IMG/VR virus record: IMGVR_UViG_3300008266_000952 | Span: 3,184 to 25,919 of that record | From: a virus | Strand: one strand, 5' to 3' | Length of the DNA: 22,736 nucleotides | Part shown: positions 1 through 5,131 of the stretch, piece by piece | Numbering within the stretch: the stretch's first letter is position 1 | Layout of the letters: each line of letters opens with the position of its first letter | Made by a program: the position numbers and the translations under genes | Notes under the pieces: model-generated | Databases searched by the model: none | The model's input: the letters and a program-made list of their open reading frames with translations, nothing else | What the model was told of the DNA's origin: nothing

Positions 1-75
1 ACTGAAATTACGTCTTACACTTATCACTTTCACAAAAGTAATACCAACCCCTTGTAAACACTAGCTTATTACGGC

Positions 76-168
76 ATTACGTCTAAAGGGGTACGTTGAA
101 TCACAAAAAAAAAAAAAAAAAAAAATCACGGTCAACGTACCTATTATAGTACGCCGCACAGACGTAAT
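76..168. repeat. Nested inverted repeats around a poly-A tract
   Basis: An outer repeat ATTACGTCT (76-84) faces its exact complement AGACGTAAT (160-168). An inner perfect 10-bp repeat GGTACGTTGA (90-99) faces TCAACGTACC (132-141). The inner loop holds 21 A residues (105-125) bracketed by a direct repeat ATCAC (100-104 and 125-129). A further direct copy of ATTACGTCT lies at 7-15, and ACGTAAT recurs at 191-197. The layout could extrude as a cruciform with a homopolymer loop, or act as iterons around an AT-rich unwinding element. The function is inferred; the repeats are directly visible. Confidence 0.75.
105..125. repeat. 21-base poly-A homopolymer
   Basis: Twenty-one consecutive A residues lie at the centre of the inverted repeats. 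A homopolymer this long is unusual in a compact phage genome, and its exact length may be uncertain if it comes from assembly. Confidence 0.9.
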
Positions 169-331
169 AATCCTACTTATCAAGATAGAAACGTAATGGA
201 AAACGCGTACCCATTTAGTTTTTTCTATCGCTTCTCTTTCTTAACTTTCTATCAACAAAACCCCGGGCCATGGTCCATGATCCGTGCCCCTTTCCCCCTG
301 CCCAAAAGTACCCACATACGCCCGCCAGTTT

Positions 332-389
332 GGGGGTCTATTTTTATCGTTTTGTGGTGGGGGTGGGGGTTATACTTTGCCCGGGAGGG
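332..389 (+). other. G-rich tract with G-quadruplex potential
   Basis: Runs of five G lie at 332-336, 359-363 and 365-369, followed by GGG at 383-385 and 387-389. Four or more G runs on one strand could form a quadruplex, although the first loop would be long (22 bases). The stretch sits beside the AT-rich repeat region, so the base composition switches sharply within a few hundred bases. Confidence 0.35.
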
Positions 390-420
390 CATCCGTTTAG
401 GGTTGAACGCACCACGGCCC

Positions 421-446
421 GAATGAGAGAAAGGCGGGTGCCTTCC
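421..446 (-). terminator. Candidate terminator after the small-gene operon
   Basis: Read on the minus strand, GGAAGGC and GCCTTTC (446-440 and 435-429) form a 7-bp stem with one G-U pair and a four-base loop. A pyrimidine-rich tail TCTCATTC follows. It lies 18 bases past the stop codon of the last operon gene. The tail is a poor U tract, so termination may be weak. Confidence 0.35.
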
Positions 447-463
447 CGTCCTTGCCGGTTGTT

Positions 464-709
464 TTAGTGCGCAGTGATTGTCTTTGCGACAACCTTTGCC
501 ATTTCGGAGAAGAGGATGGGGTCGATGGTTTCGCCGAAGACGAAGTCGTTGATGTGGTCGTAGTCGGCTTCTTTGATCGGTGAGCCGAGGAACACGTATC
601 GTTGGCCGTTATCTGTGACGACGTAGAGCACCTGTACGCTTTCGCCTGCGGGCTGCTTTAAAAGGCTCTGGAGGGCCTCTGAAAAGCTTTTTTCCTCATC
701 CGTATCCAT
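464..709 (-). CDS. Small hypothetical protein, last gene of the operon
   Basis: This 81-residue acidic protein is of unknown function. The start is set at 709 because the ATG there has a near-perfect AAGGAGGT site five bases upstream; the in-frame ATG at 727 lies before that site. The protein has a charged N-terminus (MDTDEEKSFSEALQSLL), then alternating hydrophobic residues (VQVLYVVTDNGQRYVFLG) suggesting a beta hairpin, then a helical C-terminus. There is no signal peptide or membrane segment. The upstream gene ends two bases before this ATG, so translation is probably linked. I recognise no family. Confidence 0.75.
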   Translation of the reverse strand: MDTDEEKSFSEALQSLLKQPAGESVQVLYVVTDNGQRYVFLGSPIKEADYDHINDFVFGETIDPILFSEMAKVVAKTITAH

Positions 710-711
710 CC

Positions 712-978
712 CTACCTCCTTTTGCAAAAAGCCGTTCTAGCGGCCTGTAGGCCCTCTGTAGAGCTCCCTGTCCACCATTTAAGGCATGCGCCGTTTTGCT
801 GGGCTTCAGCATAACCTACTGCGCGTCCGGCGGCGCGTCCTTCTTTGTAGGCGGATTCTAGGAGTTCGGTGCAGGCGTTATCTTGGAGTTTCGTGGCCAG
901 TGTCCAGCCGAGGACGGCTCCTAGGAGGGCGAAGAGGCAGGCGAAGGTCAGGAGGAAGGTTCTTGGTGCGTGGTTCAC
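712..978 (-). CDS. Small membrane-anchored or exported protein
   Basis: This 88-residue protein begins with a hydrophobic helix (about residues 8-28, TFLLTFACLFALLGAVLGWTL), then a soluble region with Gly/Ala-rich helices (KEGRAAGRAVGYAEAQQNG). It could be a signal-anchor inner-membrane protein or have an uncleaved signal sequence. Four Cys (about residues 14, 36, 65 and 85), three of them beyond the hydrophobic helix, could form disulphides if the C-terminal part is periplasmic. The start codon is GTG, overlapping the stop of the upstream gene as GTGA, with no clear ribosome-binding site, so it is probably translated by coupling. A spanin or other lysis role was considered, but no lipobox or typical spanin arrangement is visible. 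Confidence 0.7.
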   Translation of the reverse strand: MNHAPRTFLLTFACLFALLGAVLGWTLATKLQDNACTELLESAYKEGRAAGRAVGYAEAQQNGACLKWWTGSSTEGLQAARTAFCKRR

Positions 979-1346
979 GGGACTTGTTTCTGTGTTTGTT
1001 TGATGAGGTCCCTGATTTCTTCGATGGACAGGAAGGTCTGGTCGTAGATTTTCAGGATCATTTGTGCTGAGACGAGTTGGGTTCCGCCTCGGATGCGGGA
1101 GACGCTGCCCATGGATATTTCCATGCGGTCGGCGAGGTCCTTATCGGACTCGACTTTGTAGAACTCCATCATCTTATCCAGCAATGGGTGGGGTTGTCTT
1201 TGCATGGTATTAGTTTTTTGCATAACTAGGAAGTAGGCGATCAGAATGCCTGAGATGGCCGCAGTTACGATGATGGTCATGATGTCCTCTAATAGTCCGT
1301 GGGTGGGTTCTTGGTCCTTGTCGCGTGATTCTTGATCCTCGCTCAT
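975..1346 (-). CDS. Membrane-anchored helix-turn-helix protein
   Basis: This 123-residue protein has three parts: an acidic N-terminal tail (1-20), a single hydrophobic span (about 22-42, IMTIIVTAAISGILIAYFL), and a C-terminal helix-turn-helix domain (about 54-112) with LADRMEISMGSVSRIRGG as the likely two-helix core. The C-terminal domain closely resembles the soluble protein encoded at 3350-3583, and both carry VSAQMILKI. The ATG at 1346 has a good GAGGAGG site and overlaps the previous stop as ATGA. Internal ATGs after the membrane span have no ribosome-binding site, so the fusion looks real. The family (Cro/CI-like) is inferred from the helix pattern. A transcription regulator tethered to the inner membrane is the likely form. 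Confidence 0.75.
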   Translation of the reverse strand: MSEDQESRDKDQEPTHGLLEDIMTIIVTAAISGILIAYFLVMQKTNTMQRQPHPLLDKMMEFYKVESDKDLADRMEISMGSVSRIRGGTQLVSAQMILKIYDQTFLSIEEIRDLIKQTQKQVP

Positions 1347-1582
1347 GTTGTTTCCTCCTCGGGTGGGTCGGTGGGGTCGTCATCTGGGATTTTGCCGGTA
1401 CGTTTTAGGAGGGCCACGGCGAAGACCTTGGCGGCTCCTAGTGTCAGAAATTCCTTGTCCTCGACGCGGTAGGTGCGGTTGGAGGCGTCGTAATTGACGT
1501 GGATTAAGACTTCACCGGAGGGCGCGACGAAGGAATGCTTCTCGTAGGTCAATTCGGTCCAGAAGTAATCGTCATAAATCAT
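1343..1582 (-). CDS. Small hypothetical protein
   Basis: This 79-residue protein has aromatic residues near its N-terminus (MIYDDYFWTELTYEKHSF), a central beta-rich part with NYDASNRTYRVEDKEF, a hydrophobic helix (LGAAKVFAVALLK) and an acidic proline-rich tail (DDDPTDPPEEETT). The ATG overlaps the stop of the upstream gene as ATGA and is preceded by GGAG about eight bases away. It also overlaps the next gene by four bases, so it is embedded in a coupled operon. No known family is recognised. Confidence 0.75.
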   Translation of the reverse strand: MIYDDYFWTELTYEKHSFVAPSGEVLIHVNYDASNRTYRVEDKEFLTLGAAKVFAVALLKRTGKIPDDDPTDPPEEETT

Positions 1583-2325
1583 AAAAAGTTCTCCGTGGTG
1601 GGCTCTTGGGCCGTGATCTTGTAGTCATGAAAGACGATGCCCTTGGTTGCGTCGCCGCGCTTATGGGGTTTTCTCCAGAAGCGTTTGTTATTTCTCGTGA
1701 CCCAATGTCCACGGACCTCGTGCAGGCGTGGGGTGGCGTGAGTTCCGCCAAGCGCTTCGCTCTTTTGTTTTCTTGGCTCGATGACGACGGTATGCCAATC
1801 GAAGAGGGGCAACTTCTTTTGGCGCAGACGCTTCGCGTGGTTCTTGCTGGGAATAGGCGTGTAGACGGTGGCTATAGTTTGCTCATTCAGGATGCGTAGG
1901 AACGTGGCGATGACCAAAATGTTTATTGCCGCAATGTCCTGCGCATAGTCCATTGTCGGCTTATGTTCATAAACTCGTTTGTCCTCAAAAAATATGGTAA
2001 TCCCCTCATCTCTAGTCTCTTCTAGCGGATCAAAGCGAAACGACGCATCTTTTTGTACGCGCAAATTATCGAAAGAGGCAATCGTATTAGCACCATGTAC
2101 TAACAGCATGTCCCCTTCTTGGCTGACCAGAAGGCCGTAGGTCTGCCCGTCTAGGTCAACGCCTGCTATCGCGCATTTGGGAAAGGGAAGCGGGTGTTTC
2201 AAGGCCTCCATGTTTTCCTTGTGCGTGAACTCAGTGCCATTCTCAATGTCCGCAATATCAAACCACCGATAATCAGCAGCCAACTCTGGGAAGAAGGTCA
2301 CTGCCTTAGTGATTAACGGAGTCAT
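1579..2325 (-). CDS. Phage protein of unknown function
   Basis: At 248 residues this is the longest gene of the small-gene operon. Its N-terminal two-thirds are mixed alpha/beta, with LDGQTYGLLVSQEGDMLLVHG suggesting beta strands, and a hydrophobic helix near the middle (AAINILVIATFLRIL). The basic C-terminus (about 195-235, RLHEVRGHWVTRNNKRFWR, then KPHKRG) resembles a conserved tail of phage proteins of unknown function, with RGHW, a W-x-K-P-H segment and a final HDYKI. That resemblance is from memory. The start ATG is preceded by GGAGGAG and overlaps the upstream 33-codon gene as ATGA. Confidence 0.8.
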   Translation of the reverse strand: MTPLITKAVTFFPELAADYRWFDIADIENGTEFTHKENMEALKHPLPFPKCAIAGVDLDGQTYGLLVSQEGDMLLVHGANTIASFDNLRVQKDASFRFDPLEETRDEGITIFFEDKRVYEHKPTMDYAQDIAAINILVIATFLRILNEQTIATVYTPIPSKNHAKRLRQKKLPLFDWHTVVIEPRKQKSEALGGTHATPRLHEVRGHWVTRNNKRFWRKPHKRGDATKGIVFHDYKITAQEPTTENFL

Positions 2326-2423
2326 GATTTTTTACTCCTCCACCATGCGCCAAAAAAGCCGCGCAGGAAAATCAAAAGACAACCAAAGGCAACGCCAAGC
2401 AGGAAGGAAAGAATGTCAGTCAT
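2322..2423 (-). CDS. 33-residue single-span membrane peptide
   Basis: This very short gene encodes a peptide starting MTDILSFLLGVAFG, with one hydrophobic helix (about 4-20) and then a basic, tryptophan-containing tail (WWRSKKS). The positive-inside rule puts the C-terminus in the cytoplasm. It is credible as a gene despite its size: AAGGGG lies at good spacing before its ATG, and it overlaps both neighbours by ATGA, filling exactly the gap between them. Its function is unknown; small phage membrane peptides can affect host membrane proteins or lysis timing. Confidence 0.65.
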   Translation of the reverse strand: MTDILSFLLGVAFGCLLIFLRGFFGAWWRSKKS

Positions 2424-2614
2424 CTTTGTCCCCTTGCGCGGATAGCTTTTGCTGCTTCGATGTATGTCTTTGCGTTAAATGCAATGACAGCACACGCCTC
2501 GCGCTCGGCTGCTGCGACTAGGGCAGCAAAGCGTTCAAGAGCTTTCGGGTGCGTTGTATGGCAGGACGGCAGATCAGCCTCCCGCGCCATACGGACAATG
2601 TCGTCGCGGTTCAT
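2420..2614 (-). CDS. Small phage protein with AIRARG tail
   Basis: This 64-residue helical protein begins MNRDDIVRMAREADLP, continues with ERFAALVAAAEREACAVIAF, and ends EAAKAIRARGQR. Small proteins of this type, with an AAAEREAC helix and an AIRARG end, recur in proteobacterial phages, as far as I recall, and have no assigned function. The ATG overlaps the upstream stop as ATGA, and AAGGGGAG precedes it. Its C-terminal tail matches that of the upstream gene product. Confidence 0.8.
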   Translation of the reverse strand: MNRDDIVRMAREADLPSCHTTHPKALERFAALVAAAEREACAVIAFNAKTYIEAAKAIRARGQR

Positions 2615-2847
2615 TGTTCTCCCCTTGCTCTAATCGCTGCGGCGATAGCCAGTGTCCCGTAACCCTCGATGCCCATCTGCTCAACAAGATCAGCCACGGC
2701 ACTGCGCTCAACCTTTACAGCGTCGTCCATGGCCTCTTTTGATCCTTCCAAGATCGCCATGTTGTGTTTGACCAAAACCTGTTCAATGAGCCAGAGCACG
2801 TTCTCCCCAAGCTCATGGGCAAACTCGCGTAACCTTTCGTCAGTCAC
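2611..2847 (-). CDS. Small helical protein with AIRARG tail
   Basis: This 78-residue protein looks mostly alpha-helical (LREFAHELGENVLWLIEQVL; AVADLVEQMGIEGYGTLAIA) and ends AAAIRARGEQ, sharing the AIRARG tail with the next gene product although the rest differs. The start is GTG, overlapping the upstream stop as GTGA, with AAGGAG nine bases before it. No membrane segment is seen. Function unknown. Confidence 0.75.
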   Translation of the reverse strand: MTDERLREFAHELGENVLWLIEQVLVKHNMAILEGSKEAMDDAVKVERSAVADLVEQMGIEGYGTLAIAAAIRARGEQ

Positions 2848-3140
2848 TGGAGCATCTCCTTTGCAGAACCATTTTCTTCTTCGTGTCGTTCTACATCACG
2901 ATAAGACGCTGCGATGCCTTCCTTGACGAACTCGAATGCTTGGTCAAGGGTCATGGCCCGTGGTTCGTGGTCCGAGTGCACCAGATCGTAATAAACGCTC
3001 ACTCCCATGAGACGAACCAACACGGCGATAACTACCATGGGGTCTTCCTCGTCGAGGATTTCTCCGACTTCCTCATACACGCGGTCAACGTCCTCGAGGA
3101 ATCGAGCCACTTTTTCTTTTACTTCACGTTCTTTGCTCAT
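2844..3140 (-). CDS. Small acidic helical protein
   Basis: This 98-residue acidic protein has an N-terminal charged helix (KEREVKEKVARFLEDVDRVY), a hydrophobic central helix (MVVIAVLVRLMGVSVYYDLV, probably a buried core helix or possibly a weak membrane segment), and a C-terminal helix rich in Glu. The start has AAAGGAG upstream, and its 3' end overlaps the next gene as GTGA. No family is recognised. Confidence 0.75.
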   Translation of the reverse strand: MSKEREVKEKVARFLEDVDRVYEEVGEILDEEDPMVVIAVLVRLMGVSVYYDLVHSDHEPRAMTLDQAFEFVKEGIAASYRDVERHEEENGSAKEMLQ

Positions 3141-3153
3141 GTCTGCTTCTCCT

Positions 3154-3321
3154 TTATTTCCTCATCTCGTTGAGGATTTCTTGCAGACGCTCGACTTCGG
3201 ATTGAAGCGATCTAAGCTGCTGCTCTTTTTGTTTAAGTATTTCAACCCATGCTGTCAGTACATGGAGTTGCTTCTCCATGAAGATCAGATCGGCTGCGAA
3301 TTTTGATGTGTGGTCTTCCAT
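3154..3321 (-). CDS. 55-residue coiled-coil peptide
   Basis: This short gene fills what would otherwise be a 209-base gap. Its ATG is preceded by AAAGGAG at good spacing, and its stop lies 13 bases before the next ATG. The product begins MEDHTSKFAADLIF and is then one long charged helix with heptad-spaced Leu/Val/Ile (KQKEQQLRSLQSEVERLQE), a likely coiled coil that dimerises. Function unknown; it may pair with the other coiled-coil protein encoded at 3959-4171. Confidence 0.7.
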   Translation of the reverse strand: MEDHTSKFAADLIFMEKQLHVLTAWVEILKQKEQQLRSLQSEVERLQEILNEMRK

Positions 3322-3349
3322 TACTTTCTCCTTTATCTGTACTGCTGGG

Positions 3350-3583
3350 TTAGACGATGTCGTCGTCAGGGCAATATTCCAAAAGCTCTTCGACAGGGAC
3401 GCGGGTCAAGAGGTGGATTTTTAAAATCATCTGGGCGCTGACTTTGTTAGTGCCGTTGCGGATTTTGGAAATGCAAGAGGGCTGAACGCTTAGGGCGTTT
3501 GCCAAGAGGCCGTCTTCTGTTATGTCCAAATGTTCCTTAACCGCGTCAAGTAGCTCGTGAGCATTGGTCAGTGTTCTGGGCAT
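3350..3583 (-). CDS. Cro/CI-like helix-turn-helix protein
   Basis: This 77-residue protein is almost entirely a helix-turn-helix domain (about residues 11-66). LLANALSVQPSCISKIRNG fits the two DNA-contacting helices, followed by VSAQMILKIHLLT and an acidic tail (PDDDIV). The product of 975-1346 shares the same domain at its C-terminus. This one has no membrane segment. TAGGAG precedes the ATG. The likely role is a small phage repressor or antirepressor-type regulator; the target is unknown. The regular tail EELLEY after the helices is typical of small phage-type regulators. Confidence 0.8.
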   Translation of the reverse strand: MPRTLTNAHELLDAVKEHLDITEDGLLANALSVQPSCISKIRNGTNKVSAQMILKIHLLTRVPVEELLEYCPDDDIV

Positions 3584-3592
3584 GATGATCTC

Positions 3593-3754
3593 CTACCAGC
3601 GGGCGCTGCCGTGTGTTGCAGGCGTAGGCGCGGGGGGTTGATGTTTGGCCTTGGTAACTAGCTTCCATCCGGGTTGCAGGAACTTCTGTGCTTCGTGCAG
3701 GTCCCAGAATTTGCGAAAGAGTTTGTTTGTCTCGTCGTAGACTTCGTATCTCAT
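3593..3754 (-). CDS. 53-residue hypothetical protein
   Basis: This short gene lies between the membrane peptide gene and the helix-turn-helix gene. The product starts MRYEVYDETNKLFRKFWDLH, continues EAQKFLQPGWKLVTKAK, and ends in a proline/threonine-rich tail. The fold may be a small beta-alpha unit: a strand RYEVYD and a helix DLHEAQKFL. AGAGGAAAAT precedes the ATG, and it overlaps the previous gene by ATGA (3751-3754). The pattern (strand, aromatic helix, PGWKL) looks like a genuine conserved small phage protein, but I cannot name a family. Confidence 0.7.
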   Translation of the reverse strand: MRYEVYDETNKLFRKFWDLHEAQKFLQPGWKLVTKAKHQPPAPTPATHGSARW

Positions 3755-3957
3755 ATTTTCCTCTGGCAGGCGAAGGCTTGATGATCGACGCGGAAAGTTT
3801 GCGCGTATTTGCAGTCGCTCATGATTCTGGATTCGCTGTTTCCAGCGCCGATGAAGATGCCTAATGCAAAAGCGCTCAAGGGCCAGAAGGCCAAGGACCA
3901 GATTATCTTCGCCCAGTGGATGAGTTGTTTTGTGTCAAAAAAGTTTTCTTTGTTCAT
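3751..3957 (-). CDS. Small single-span membrane protein
   Basis: The start at 3957 is preferred: the ATG follows the upstream stop TAA by one base and has AGGAA about nine bases before it, giving 68 residues. An in-frame upstream ATG at 4002 has no ribosome-binding site. The protein has a cytoplasmic-type N-terminus (MNKENFFDTKQLIHWAK), one hydrophobic helix (IIWSLAFWPLSAFALGIFIG), and a short C-terminal part with two Cys (SDCKYAQ, FACQRKI). Function unknown. Confidence 0.7.
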   Translation of the reverse strand: MNKENFFDTKQLIHWAKIIWSLAFWPLSAFALGIFIGAGNSESRIMSDCKYAQTFRVDHQAFACQRKI

Positions 3958-3958
3958 G

Positions 3959-4171
3959 TTATTGGTTCCTAAGGACTTGAATCTGAGCCAGTAATTTTTC
4001 ATTCTCTTTCTCCAGTATTGCGCAGCGGTCAGCCAGTTCTGCCCACTTGAGTTTATAGACGTTTTGGTTATCTATGATGTCTGCGGCGGTACGTAACATG
4101 CTACAGACACTGTCATTTGAATGGTCTTCAATGGATTGCGACACGTCGCGCAGGAGCTCAGTAAATCTCAT
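3959..4171 (-). CDS. Small coiled-coil protein
   Basis: This 70-residue protein has an N-terminal helix (MRFTELLRDVSQSIEDHSND) and a C-terminal heptad pattern (LADRCAILEKENEKLLAQIQ) typical of a leucine-zipper-like coiled coil. The ATG overlaps the upstream stop as ATGA, with AAGGTG upstream. A middle helix (SMLRTAADIID) is typical of small phage accessory proteins. It probably dimerises; no DNA-binding basic region is seen before the zipper. Confidence 0.75.
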   Translation of the reverse strand: MRFTELLRDVSQSIEDHSNDSVCSMLRTAADIIDNQNVYKLKWAELADRCAILEKENEKLLAQIQVLRNQ

Positions 4172-4392
4172 GGCAGCACCTTAAAGAGGTTTTTGATGCG
4201 TTGACGGATGGTGGCACTGGTCCGTGTAGCGCGAATCTGGCGCAGGTAATCGTGACCATCTCTTGCGCAGCCGGTGGCTATGTAAAGCTGCTTTTGCAGG
4301 AGTTGGATTTCACGCACTGCCATGTCACGTTGGCGGCGATACCGCTCGGACAAGCGCTTCCAGTATTCGATGCTATGCACTGAGTTATTCAT
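4168..4392 (-). CDS. Small basic hypothetical protein
   Basis: The start is set at 4392, where ATG follows GGAGGAG at good spacing; the upstream in-frame start at 4434 lies inside the previous gene and has no such site. The 74-residue product begins MNNSVHSIEYWKRLSERYRR, is strongly basic and helical through the middle, and ends RQRIKNLFKVLP. It overlaps the preceding gene by eight bases and the next by ATGA. Charge suggests nucleic-acid or protein binding, but no family is recognised. Confidence 0.7.
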   Translation of the reverse strand: MNNSVHSIEYWKRLSERYRRQRDMAVREIQLLQKQLYIATGCARDGHDYLRQIRATRTSATIRQRIKNLFKVLP

Positions 4393-4648
4393 GTTTGCTC
4401 CTCCATGCTTGGTAACGAAAGTAGTCGTTAACAAAATCGGGGTTCAAAATCTCATCTTCTAACGCCAATACCTCAGACTCAGAAAGTGCTGCGAGGATAT
4501 TAACCCGACGGCTTTTGCCTTGGGAAGAAGGAATTGAGATATAAACACCCGTGATATCTATTTGGAGGGGGATGTCAGGGCCGTCGAGGGGTTCGAGGAT
4601 ATCGAAGCCCACTTCAACGTGTAGTTGGATGGTCATTTTGGTTTGCAT
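4385..4648 (-). CDS. Small hypothetical protein
   Basis: This 87-residue acidic protein has an N-terminal beta region (MTIQLHVEVGFDILEPLDGP; ITGVYISIPSSQG) and a C-terminal helix with ALSESEVLALEDEIL. The ATG at 4648 has AAAGGAG seven bases upstream and lies inside the 3' end of the preceding gene (35-base overlap). The next gene also overlaps its end. No family is recognised. Confidence 0.75.
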   Translation of the reverse strand: MQTKMTIQLHVEVGFDILEPLDGPDIPLQIDITGVYISIPSSQGKSRRVNILAALSESEVLALEDEILNPDFVNDYFRYQAWRSKHE

Positions 4649-4961
4649 TTTCTCTCTCCTTTCTGCGTGCTGCTATTCGTGCCTTGTATTCCTCTTCTTC
4701 ACGGCGATTTTTAATGTCTTCGGCTTCGACTTTGGCCAAGGTTTTATTAAAGGCCGCTTCAATCATCCGATGTACCAAGTCCATCATTGATGTTTCGTAA
4801 TAACTGGCAAGTTCCTTGACCATGGCGTAGGTCAACGGGCGCAGGTTTAAAACCTTGTACTGATGCCTGCGTAAGGGAGAACCCGGGCCCGGGCCCTTGC
4901 GTTTGCGCTTCCTGCCACGCTTACTCGGGCGACCTACACGCTTTGGCTTGTATTCAGTCAT
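4614..4961 (-). CDS. AT-hook plus ribbon-helix-helix-like DNA-binding protein
   Basis: This 115-residue first gene of the operon is probably a transcription regulator. The basic N-terminal arm (about 5-22) contains GRPSKRGRKRKRK, resembling an AT-hook (GRP/RGR core) that binds the minor groove of AT-rich DNA. Residues about 34-72 (a strand YKVLNLRP, then helices LTYAMVKELASYYETS and MMDLVHRMIEAAF) fit a ribbon-helix-helix fold. A charged helical tail (RREEEEYKARIAARRKERE) follows. The start at 4961 has AGAAAGGAG just upstream; extending the frame to 5054 would run through the promoter and terminator. It may act on the operon's own promoter or on host DNA. Confidence 0.75.
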   Translation of the reverse strand: MTEYKPKRVGRPSKRGRKRKRKGPGPGSPLRRHQYKVLNLRPLTYAMVKELASYYETSMMDLVHRMIEAAFNKTLAKVEAEDIKNRREEEEYKARIAARRKERENANQNDHPTTR

Positions 4962-4982
4962 TCTTTCTCCTTTCTCACCTGT

Positions 4983-5011
4983 ATAGTATGCGACATTTCT
5001 GAAATACGCAA
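4983..5011 (-). promoter_or_regulatory. Sigma70-like promoter for the small-gene operon
   Basis: Read on the minus strand, TTGCGT (5011-5006) and TACTAT (4988-4983) are separated by 17 bases, a good match to sigma70 -35 and -10 boxes. The -10 box ends 21 bases before the first ATG (4961), giving a short leader with AGAAAGGAG. It lies directly after the terminator at 5025-5052, which makes a new transcript here plausible. Confidence 0.65.
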
Positions 5012-5024
5012 GGGGGTCTACGCT

Positions 5025-5052
5025 AAAAAAAGGGGCCCCGGAGGGAGGCCCC
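5025..5052 (-). terminator. Strong intrinsic terminator after the polymerase
   Basis: On the minus strand GGGGCCTC (5052-5045) pairs with GGGGCCCC (5039-5032) with one T-G pair, a five-base loop and then seven T (5031-5025). This is a classical rho-independent terminator. It separates the replication operon from the small-gene operon. Confidence 0.85.
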
Positions 5053-5131
5053 AAAACCTTCAGCGAGAAATGGGGATGCCGATCACCCCCAAAACCACTT
5101 TAGCATAAGGCCAGAAAATGTGAAGCCCTTT

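Larger units (their letters stand above)
1..463. other. Non-coding region, possible origin or control region
   Basis: This 463-base stretch has no convincing gene. The left ~260 bases are AT-rich and contain a 21-base A tract inside nested inverted repeats, plus repeated ATTACGT/ACGTAAT words. The right ~170 bases are rich in C and G runs. Short open frames on the plus strand here (such as 196-426) lack a ribosome-binding site and read through the low-complexity DNA. The small-gene operon to the right is transcribed toward this region and appears to end at 464. A replication origin, a terminal region or a promoter/control region are all possible; the sequence alone does not decide. Confidence 0.6.

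Noticed and set aside
196-467. Two plus-strand open frames of 65 and 76 codons in the left region
   Set aside because: No ribosome-binding site; they read through C- and G-run low-complexity DNA and overlap each other in different frames.
712-978. Spanin or lysis protein
   Set aside because: Only one hydrophobic helix with no lipobox, no overlapping o-spanin frame and no endolysin or holin pair nearby.
4962-5054. Upstream extension of the AT-hook protein
   Set aside because: It would be translated from within the terminator and through the promoter; the internal ATG has AGAAAGGAG.
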